Made by a program: the position numbers and the translations under genes. A DNA stretch of 12,158 nucleotides from NCBI GenBank assembly GCA_031289325.1, contig JAITPS010000142.1, positions 1 through 12,158 of the forward strand. Reading direction: 5' to 3'. Below, one piece after another: positions 6,884 through 12,158 of the stretch. The stretch's first letter is position 1, and each line of letters begins with the position of its first letter. Source of the stretch: Candidatus Methanovirga meridionalis (GTDB lineage: Archaea; Methanobacteriota; Methanobacteria; Methanobacteriales; Methanobacteriaceae). The notes beneath the pieces are model-generated. The model made no database searches and had not been told where the DNA came from. It saw only the letters and a program-made list of their open reading frames with translations.

Positions 6884-7393
6884 ATGTTAGATAAAATTAA
6901 TGTTAGTTGTGTTTTTAAGGCATATTTTAAGTGTCTTAAAGATAGTAAAGGAAATAAGAATTATTGTGACTATTTTTTATTTTTTATTTTCCCTGGAGTA
7001 TTTTCTATTTTAGGTTTATATCTTCATGTGAAATTGACAGAAAAAATTGTTCCTACATTATTATCAATTGTAGCATTATCCGTGCCTTTATTAATTAGTA
7101 TATTGATTTTAATGTATAATTTAGGACAAAACACGAAAAATACTGGGAAGACATCAGATAAAGAGCTTCAAGTTGATATTGCTAAAGAAACATCTGTAGT
7201 TTTAATTTATATAATTCTTCTTTGTGTTTTTACAACTATATCCCTCGGAATACTTTCTCTTAATAATGGAATTAATGAAACGATGACTATTATATGTTCA
7301 TTAATTGTTTTTTACTTAATAGTAGCGATAGTATTAAATATTTTAATGGTTTTAAAAAGACTCCATGTATTAATTTCTAAAAGTTTTGAATGA
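6884..7393 (+). CDS. Four-helix membrane protein, second gene of the two-gene module
   Basis: This 169-aa protein has four predicted membrane helices at about residues 29-47, 56-78, 102-124 and 133-156, with a short cytosolic loop rich in Lys/Thr/Asp between helices 2 and 3 and a final helix ending in KRLHVLISKSFE. It starts 4 bp after the stop of the upstream 332-aa gene without its own ribosome binding site, so it is probably translationally coupled. I do not recognise the family. Small multi-helix proteins coupled to a soluble partner are often membrane-disrupting effectors in phage defence, and the gene lies between a PIN toxin unit and an ApeA gene. This gives a hypothesis, not an assignment. 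Confidence 0.7.
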   Translation: MLDKINVSCVFKAYFKCLKDSKGNKNYCDYFLFFIFPGVFSILGLYLHVKLTEKIVPTLLSIVALSVPLLISILILMYNLGQNTKNTGKTSDKELQVDIAKETSVVLIYIILLCVFTTISLGILSLNNGINETMTIICSLIVFYLIVAIVLNILMVLKRLHVLISKSFE

Positions 7394-7553
7394 AAGGGAT
7401 CTATCAAAATTCAGGTGACAAAGTTTTTATTGGTTAGATATATGTACAGTAATTTTATCGTGAGTCCAAATTCAAAAATTAAGAAACCATATCTAAAAAA
7501 TCAATGTAATGCATACTGTCTGAGATTTTTACCCACTAAAATCAAATTCTAAA
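7394..7553 (+). other. Gap with possible decayed start of a transposase
   Basis: No complete gene is present. One frame stays open to the TAA at 7550 and includes YCLRFLPTKIKF, which could be the degraded strand just before the transposase fragment downstream. No terminal inverted repeat or target duplication is visible, so the left boundary of the old insertion sequence is not defined. Confidence 0.35.
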
Positions 7554-8171
7554 ATGAAAGAAAAATGGATGCCAATCGATGATGAACTAATGAAAATCAG
7601 TATAAGCAATCAAAGAGTTAAAAATGTTGAATATGAAGATTTGAAGAAGAAATATCTTGATATGAAGTATTAAATCTAAGAGTAACAGAAATCACAAATG
7701 AAATATGTACTAAAATATTTTATAAGCATTATAAACTTTAAATTTTTGGATACAAATGAAATTGGTGAATTATATGCTAAAAGGTAGTAAGTAGAGAAAA
7801 CTTATGATAGAAAGCAATAAATTACATTTAGAAAACTTTTCAGAAAGGAAAAAAATAACAATATTACAAGACTTATATGCTACAGTATTGACTTATAACT
7901 TTTTAATAGCATTTAAACTTCAAATTGATGATAGTATACATGAGAAAAAAGAAAAAGGATATAAAACCAATATTAATATATTAGCTGGGAAATTAAAGGA
8001 TAAATTTATAAAAATAATGCTGACAGATGATAAAGAAGGGAAAGATAGATTGATTAACGGAATAAAAAATTTTGCTAAAAGAAATTTGGTTCACAGATGG
8101 AAAAACCCCCACAACCCAGAATTAAACCCTTAGAATCAAAATATAAAACTAATATGAGGAAAAACTTTTAA
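7554..8171 (+). pseudogene. Decayed IS4-like DDE transposase, C-terminal half
   Basis: The remnant runs through at least four frames. KEKWMPIDDELMKISISNQR (from 7554) passes by a -1 shift near 7660 into YEVLNLRVTEITNEIC, then a frame giving NFKFLDTNEIGELYAKR**VEKTYD at about 7734-7808. The Tyr (7773), Arg (7782) and Glu (7794) fit the Y-x2-R-x3-E part of the IS4 signature, with two stop codons between Arg and Glu. The 7804-8133 frame continues as SNKLHLENFSERKKI and YKTNINILAGKLKDKF, typical of the C-terminus of these transposases in methanogens. A nonsense TAG (8131) and another -1 shift precede the last residues YKTNMRKNF, ending at 8171. The 109-aa open stretch should not be read as a separate gene. 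Confidence 0.75.
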
Positions 8172-8208
8172 ATAATGATTTATATTAAATAATGGGGCTA
8201 TAAAAATG

Positions 8209-8313
8209 AAAAATTTCTTAAGTTGACAGCATTGCTGTCGCACCGAAACATTTATATGCTATTGGTTATTATAATTATTATTCGTGGGGTAGGCATTAAT
8301 TTAAGAAATTTTT
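8209..8313. repeat. 13-bp perfect inverted repeat enclosing a promoter
   Basis: AAAAATTTCTTAA (8209-8221) and TTAAGAAATTTTT (8301-8313) are perfect inverted repeats 79 bp apart. The enclosed DNA has a 6-bp hairpin, GACAGC/GCTGTC at 8225-8239, and a strong archaeal promoter. It may be the terminal part of the decayed IS, a short MITE-like insertion carrying a promoter, or an operator-like palindrome. The internal GC-rich stretch differs from its surroundings. Confidence 0.7.
8243..8259 (+). promoter_or_regulatory. Archaeal promoter (BRE + TATA box) upstream of apeA
   Basis: CCGAAA (8243-8248) followed by TTTATATGC (8251-8259) is a good match to the archaeal TFB-recognition element plus TATA box. 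Transcription would start near 8280, giving a leader of about 240 nt before apeA that contains the hairpin at 8352-8401. It is the clearest promoter in the window. Confidence 0.65.
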
Positions 8314-8351
8314 TATAGTTTCAAAAAACAAAGTTTCAGAAAAAATAAATG

Positions 8352-8401
8352 TCACCCAGATTCTGTTAAGATAAATTTTCTTATTTTAACAGCAGTGGTG
8401 A
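8352..8401 (+). ncRNA. Strong hairpin in the apeA leader
   Basis: CTGTTAAGATAA (8363-8374) pairs with TTATTTTAACAG (8381-8392) over 12 bp with one G-U wobble and a 6-base loop. An outer helix, TCACC (8352-8356) with GGTGA (8397-8401), closes an internal loop of 6 and 4 bases. A 17-bp two-tier stem is unlikely by chance. It lies 70-120 bases downstream of the predicted transcription start, so it could be an untranslated regulatory structure or a small RNA. No known riboswitch or tRNA is recognised in 8172-8521. Confidence 0.5.
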
Positions 8402-8521
8402 ATTATACTAAATAATCATGGAAATTCCGTTTATTTTTTATATCTTTCAGACCACTTGATAGTGTAATCTAATACTATTTCAGCGATCAATTAGAAAAAA
8501 TTAATTTTAAGGAGTGATTTA

Positions 8522-9976
8522 ATGAGGATTTTTAATGAATTAGGTACATTTTGGATACCTGTGTATGGTGAAAAAATATTTTGTGGAATATTAAAAGAAG
8601 AGGATAATTTAAAAGAAGAGGATAATGGATTTTATCTAAAATATTTAGAGAATTCTTTTTTAACATTTGAAGAACATAAAAAATTACTCAATGCACTTAA
8701 TAATTCTTCAAATGAACAAATTAAGGATCAATTTTTAATTTTAGGAGAAATAAATGGAATTCAAGTCACTCTCTTTGCTTTCCCTTCTGAAAATGGCTTT
8801 AAAATTTCAATTATATTTAAAAATATTCACTTAAAAAACCTGAACAATATTAAATTTAAGGAAATCATATTATCTATTAACACTTTGAACGGTTTCATAC
8901 GAACAAAAAGTATAACCGATAGTTCTCCAGAAGATAGGAAAAATAATCCACATAACCATTCCGTAAACTATAAATTCCAAGAATTCGAAAAAATAAATTT
9001 AAATAGGTTTGAGTTACAGTTAGATCCTCATTGTTCATTTAAAAATGATTTTAATTTAAGAGAGTATAATATGAGTGAAGAAATCAAAATTAAGTTGAAA
9101 TACAGTGATAAAGAGGATTTTCTTAAAATTCAAGAAGATTTAGATCTTTTAAAAAAATTTTTTACTTTAATTATGGGAAAATCTGAAATCGTTGAAATTA
9201 AGGCTAAACCATGCTTTACAGAAATTTACACTCCTGATGTGGAAATTTACACTCCTAAACTTTCTCAATCAGTGAAAACCAAAAATGTGACAAATAATTA
9301 CAAATGCTTTTTCCAATTAGAGGATGTAAATAATTTTGATCTCTTACTTAAAAATTGGTTTGATAAACATGAACGATTAAAGCCATTTTACGATTTGTAC
9401 TTTTCAACTATATTTTCTAATAATTATTTAGAAATAGATTTATTACTATATGCACAAGCATTAGAGACTTATTATAGAAAAAATAAAGATTCCAACAACA
9501 AATATTATAATGAAGAAAAGTATAAAGATTTAGAAGAACATATCAATACATCAATCGAGGATTGTTATGAAAAATTTGATAAATTTGAAATTAATAAAGA
9601 TTTTAAAGAAAAGGTTAAGTCCTCTGTTAAATATAGTTATCAATATTCTTTAAGAACCATATTAAAAAAATTATTGGATGAATTAGATTTTCCTAAAATT
9701 AATGAAATTTTGGATAATTATAGCAATAAGAATAATAGAAAAGGTAAGATAAAAGAGTTTACAGACATTGTTGTCAATGCAAGAAACTATTACACACATT
9801 ATGATAAAGAATTGGATAACAAATCAACACTACATTTGAAAAAAGAATTAAAATATATTGTTGAGATATGTTTTATGAAGGAATTAGGGTTATCTGATAA
9901 TGAAATCAAAAAAATTACTAATAATAAGCATAGATTTAATGTTGATCATTGCAATACTATTATTTCTAAAATATAG
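8522..9976 (+). CDS. apeA: ApeA-family HEPN anti-phage nuclease
   Basis: The 484-aa product begins with the ApeA N-terminal domain (GTFWIPVYGEKIFCGIL, about residues 8-240, beta-rich) and ends in a HEPN domain (about 270-465). The HEPN catalytic R-x4-H motif is present as RNYYTH at Arg421-His426, preceded by the helix IVVNA. ApeA is a single-gene anti-phage system in bacteria; its HEPN nuclease is thought to cleave RNA on infection and stop phage growth. The frame is intact, of usual family length, and has GGAGTGAT at 8511-8518 just before ATG. Two in-frame micro-duplications are seen: LKEEDN twice (8591-8626) and EIYTP twice (9221-9256). The gene stands alone, flanked by a dead transposase and MITE-like repeats, consistent with lateral arrival. 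Confidence 0.85.
   Translation: MRIFNELGTFWIPVYGEKIFCGILKEEDNLKEEDNGFYLKYLENSFLTFEEHKKLLNALNNSSNEQIKDQFLILGEINGIQVTLFAFPSENGFKISIIFKNIHLKNLNNIKFKEIILSINTLNGFIRTKSITDSSPEDRKNNPHNHSVNYKFQEFEKINLNRFELQLDPHCSFKNDFNLREYNMSEEIKIKLKYSDKEDFLKIQEDLDLLKKFFTLIMGKSEIVEIKAKPCFTEIYTPDVEIYTPKLSQSVKTKNVTNNYKCFFQLEDVNNFDLLLKNWFDKHERLKPFYDLYFSTIFSNNYLEIDLLLYAQALETYYRKNKDSNNKYYNEEKYKDLEEHINTSIEDCYEKFDKFEINKDFKEKVKSSVKYSYQYSLRTILKKLLDELDFPKINEILDNYSNKNNRKGKIKEFTDIVVNARNYYTHYDKELDNKSTLHLKKELKYIVEICFMKELGLSDNEIKKITNNKHRFNVDHCNTIISKI
8591..8626 (+). repeat. Exact 18-bp in-frame tandem duplication in apeA
   Basis: TTAAAAGAAGAGGATAAT occurs twice back to back, duplicating LKEEDN (residues 24-35) without breaking the frame. 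The copies are identical, so the event is recent. It lies in a surface-like loop of the N-terminal domain. Confidence 0.95.
9221..9256 (+). repeat. In-frame 21-bp-spaced duplication in apeA
   Basis: GAAATTTACACTCCT is repeated exactly at 9221-9235 and 9242-9256, giving EIYTPDVEIYTPK near the junction between the N-terminal and HEPN domains. The frame is kept. Confidence 0.95.
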
Positions 9977-9985
9977 TGATAGATG

Positions 9986-10136
9986 TATGTGAAGCACTGT
10001 AAAAAGAGGAGGGAAATTCGAAATCTGGAATTTAAATTTTTAGCATAAAAAATTTAAACCATATAAATGTCATTAAACTTTTATCATATGTTTTTAATTT
10101 TTCAATTGTGAAAATCTATCCTAATTTTACACTGCC
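9986..10136. mobile_element. MITE-like element, copy 1
   Basis: This 151-bp non-coding unit starts 10 bases after the apeA stop. The left end has GCACTGTAAAAAGAGGAGGG; the complement of its right end starts GGCAGTGTAAAATTAGGAT, so the ends are imperfect inverted repeats. A TA dinucleotide flanks each end, as expected for IS630/Tc1-type insertion. Its ends resemble the end of the adjacent IS630 element, so it is probably a non-autonomous derivative mobilised by such a transposase. Confidence 0.75.
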
Positions 10137-10287
10137 TATGTGAAGCACTGTAAAAAGAGGAGGGAAATTCGAAATCTGGAATTTAAATTTTTAGCATAAA
10201 AAATTTAAACCATATACATGTCATTAAACTTTTATCATATGTTTTTAATTTTTCAATTGTGAAAATCCATCCTAATTTTACACTGCC
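10137..10287. mobile_element. MITE-like element, copy 2
   Basis: It is a head-to-tail copy of 9986-10136 with only two substitutions (A to C at 10217, T to C at 10268). The near identity indicates recent duplication, either by insertion next to copy 1 or by unequal recombination. Its right end directly abuts the IS630-like end starting at 10288. Confidence 0.8.
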
Positions 10288-10330
10288 AATGAGGGTACTG
10301 TAGAAAGAGGACGGATTTTTACAATTAAAA
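10288..10330 (-). mobile_element. Terminal repeat of the IS630-family element
   Basis: The stretch from about 10290 (TGAGGGTACTGTAGAAAGAG) matches the left end of the MITE units in the pattern ACTGTA-AAAGAGGA-GGA. It also matches the complement of their right end, sharing GGATTTT-ACAATT. It marks the 3' end of the IS whose transposase is read on the minus strand. The opposite end lies beyond the intron and outside the window. The 10331-10425 spacer shows nothing else. Confidence 0.65.
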
Positions 10331-10425
10331 ATATGGGTTAAAATTTGTCATGACCAATTAATTTTTTGTATATAGTGTTCTGTAAAATTATTTTCTTTTA
10401 TTTATATATCATTTTGATAGTATTT

Positions 10426-11322
10426 TCAAGAAATTTTTTGCACTTCCCAGTCCAAATTATGCAATGGATTCAAATTCTTTATAATTGGCTTTATAAAATT
10501 ATTAAACAGTTTGTTACCATATTTTTTAGATTTAACTTTTTTATAAAATGAATTACTAAATTCTTCTTTAAGAATAGCTTCGGATTTTTTAACACTCAAT
10601 TTTTTTAAATCTGGAATATAATCGACTTTGTACTCAGATAAATCTCTTTTTGTATCATGCCACATTTGCTCTTCTGGTTGTAATTGTGGAGAAAATGTAG
10701 GTAAATATAATAATTCAATGTCTAATTCCGTAGCGATTTCTTTAACTATGTTGGCTTTATGTGATGGATAATTATCAAGGATTAGTATGATGATTCCTCG
10801 TGGATTAGCTTTTCTAATTTTTTTTAAGACTTCTACTATGGTAACTGCTTTGGAGTTTTCTATAAACTCAATTAAATCTACACCGTCGGGGGTTAATGAA
10901 TATGCTCCAGCAACATTAGATTTGACTTTAGCAGTATTTTTAAGCATACGAGGTTTTGTTAATGACCAAACTCGCACATTATTTGATGTGAATTGTTGAA
11001 AATTCATCAAAACTAAAAAATATAAATGGTTCATTTTGTATCCACATTGTATTATATTACCTGTTAAAGGATCCCATCTAAGATTATATTTTTTTAATAT
11101 ATTATATAATTTCAAGTAAAAGGATTGTTTATAGTATGGTGAGCATCTATAATCAATAGGATATGGTTTAGAAAATTTGGCTTTAAATTTTCCTCGTAGG
11201 CATCTTGGTAAATGAGAAGAGGAGAAAGTGATGTTGAATGTGGATTTTATAAAGTTATGTATTTCCCATGATAACCAATCATCACGGGAACTTAGTTTTT
11301 TTTTTAATATTTCATTCTTCAT
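10426..11322 (-). pseudogene. IS630-family transposase, catalytic part
   Basis: This 298-aa frame holds the second winged-helix segment (SRDDWLSWEIHNFIKSTFNI) and the DDE catalytic domain: NNVRVWSLTKPRM, then ILDNYPSHKA (second Asp, residue 183) and YLPTFSPQLQPEEQMW (third acidic residue at 217/218). The first catalytic Asp-Glu is missing: the sequence reads FLVLMNFQQF where the family has an Asp-Glu. A GATGAA appears in another frame at 11008-11003, as expected if a 1-base and a 2-base deletion cancelled each other. The protein therefore looks catalytically dead. Its ATG overlaps the end of the upstream fragment by 11 bp in a different frame, so the two are pieces of one gene. Transposition by DDE chemistry at TA sites is the family function. 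Confidence 0.85.
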
Positions 11323-12040
11323 CAGTTAATTTTGATTTTCTTCCTTGTCCAGGTTTACGAAGAAGTCCTTCATATTTTTCACTTTTCCATGAGTTAATCC
11401 AATTATTACCAGTTTTTGTTGTAACACTAATAAAACGGGAAGATGAAGTTGAAGATATTCCAATTGATCTAAATAGAATATAAAAAAGCTTTTTTAAAAT
11501 GAAAACATCTTTTTCTTCACTTATTAATTTTATTATTTCATCAAGACTTTCTGGATCTGTATTCTTTTCCTTTTTAAAAATTGATTTTAATGATTTTTTC
11601 TTCTTTTTCATGCTTTTATGGTATTTATCTAACTTAACATCAAATTGTTTAATTAAAAGGTTTTTACATCCATCATAAGAAAATTCGATGGAGAATTTAT
11701 CTTTAATTATTTTAATAACATCATTCACTAACCATTTTTTCTTTGTTTCTAATATTTTTCCTAATTCTTTCATCTGGTCTTCGTTCAATAAAGTTTTTCG
11801 ACCAGCTCCAGGTTTGGGTATTAGACCTTCATACTTTTCATCTCTCCAATTATCATCATATTTGTATGCTGTTCTTCTTTTCACTCTTGCAATATTAAAA
11901 GCATCTTTTACACTAAATCCAATAGATCTTAATCTTAGATACATAAGCTTTTTATAAACATTAATCTCAGTTTCAGTATCAATCTTATCATTGATTTCAT
12001 CTTCACAGAATTCTGGATTATTTTTTAAAGTTATAGTCCT
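11312..12040 (-). pseudogene. IS630-family transposase, DNA-binding part, interrupted by a group II intron
   Basis: The open frame runs from the intron border at 12040 with RTITLKNNPEFCEDEINDK, passes the ATG at 11944 without a stop, and ends at 11312. It encodes a helix-turn-helix ending in GLIPKPGAGRKTLL, a winged-helix segment with KKWLVNDVIKIIKDKFSI, a Lys-rich linker, then a second helix-turn-helix ending in GLLRKPGQGRKSKL. The DNA-binding region is thus duplicated with a period of about 140-150 residues. It stops at TGA just after KLTDEE; the next frame continues in register after skipping one base, so one gene was split by a frameshift. ATG 11944 is internal, not the true start: the 5' exon lies beyond the intron and the window. 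Confidence 0.82.
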
Positions 12041-12158
12041 GTCGGATAAAATTAGGAGGTTTCCCTCCTAACCTCTCCTAAGAACGGCTCGTGTCACTTT
12101 CATGACAAGCCGCTCAAGCATATCTTTATCTGTTAGTGTGAGAATCTTCGTTTAACTT
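12041..12158 (-). mobile_element. Group II intron, 3' end (domains V and VI)
   Basis: Read on the minus strand, positions 12115-12082 form a canonical 34-nt domain V: AGC triad paired with GUU (A-U, G-U wobble, C-G), eight-pair lower helix, two-base CG bulge, six-pair upper helix and GAAA tetraloop. A TTA linker (12081-12079) leads to domain VI (12078-12044), a 15-pair helix capped by GAAA with a single bulged A at 12047, the lariat branch point, 7 bases from the intron end at 12041 (ATCCGAC). The exon resumes at 12040 exactly on a codon boundary of the IS630 transposase, in the sense orientation. Domains I-IV and any reverse transcriptase lie outside the window. Group II introns are self-splicing retroelements and are uncommon in archaea. 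Confidence 0.92.

Noticed and set aside
5881..7393. Kiwa (KwaA/KwaB) system
   Set aside because: A four-helix protein plus a ~330-aa partner is reminiscent, but the gene order is reversed and I see no convincing DUF4868 features in the soluble protein.
10366..10551. Plus-strand reading frames at 10366-10551, 10787-10999, 11268-11483 and 11688-11957
   Set aside because: The last three lie wholly or almost wholly antisense to the IS630 transposase and the first largely so; all have low-complexity, Phe/Ile/Leu/Ser-rich products typical of shadow frames.
11312..11322. Programmed frameshift between the two transposase frames
   Set aside because: The long A10 run lies after the stop codon of the first frame, so no slippery site precedes the TGA; with the lost catalytic Asp, decay is the simpler explanation.
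12041..12158. IS200/IS605 right end with a TnpB guide RNA
   Set aside because: The hairpins first suggested this, but the 34-nt stem has the exact domain V triad, bulge and tetraloop, and the second stem has a bulged A at -7, which fit a group II intron fully.

Overview
The window is very AT-rich and looks like part of a methanogenic archaeon of the Methanobacteriales, most likely Methanobrevibacter or a close relative. Two genes at the left match subunits I and J of the energy-converting hydrogenase Ehb. Ribosome binding sites are of the GGTGAT/AGGAGG type, and the one clear promoter is archaeal (purine-rich BRE followed by a TTTATATG TATA box).

Layout. Positions 1-467 are non-coding: a 20-bp tandem array made of two linked unit types, then AT-rich spacer. 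ehbI (468-959) and ehbJ (1180-1425) follow, each preceded by a copy of the same ~75-bp intergenic block. Next is a small envelope cluster: an SPFH/YdjI-like protein ending in two zinc ribbons (1535-2686), a zinc-ribbon membrane protein (2700-3170), and a membrane/coiled-coil gene broken by three successive -1 frameshifts (3240-3956).

The middle is accessory DNA resembling a defence island. A Panacea-like protein (4011-4859) abuts a frameshifted PIN nuclease (4860-5599), as in a toxin-antitoxin pair. A two-gene unit of unknown function follows: a soluble 332-aa protein and a four-helix membrane protein, 4 nt apart (5881-7393). After a decayed IS4-like transposase (to 8171) and a structured, promoter-bearing leader (8209-8401) comes a HEPN nuclease of the ApeA anti-phage family (8522-9976).

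The right end is layered mobile DNA: two tandem 151-bp MITE-like units (9986-10287) abut the end of an IS630-family element whose minus-strand transposase (10426-12040) has a duplicated DNA-binding region, a frameshift and a lost first catalytic Asp. That gene is interrupted, exactly between codons, by the 3' end of a group II intron (12041 to beyond the window) with canonical domains V and VI. A degenerate copy of the same intron terminus lies on the plus strand at 5671-5780.

The strongest observations are the two related group II intron ends in an archaeon, one intact and nested in an IS and one fossil inside the island, and the adjacent, partly broken defence-type modules. Several single-base deletions in A/T runs could be real decay or sequencing error; this cannot be settled from the sequence alone.
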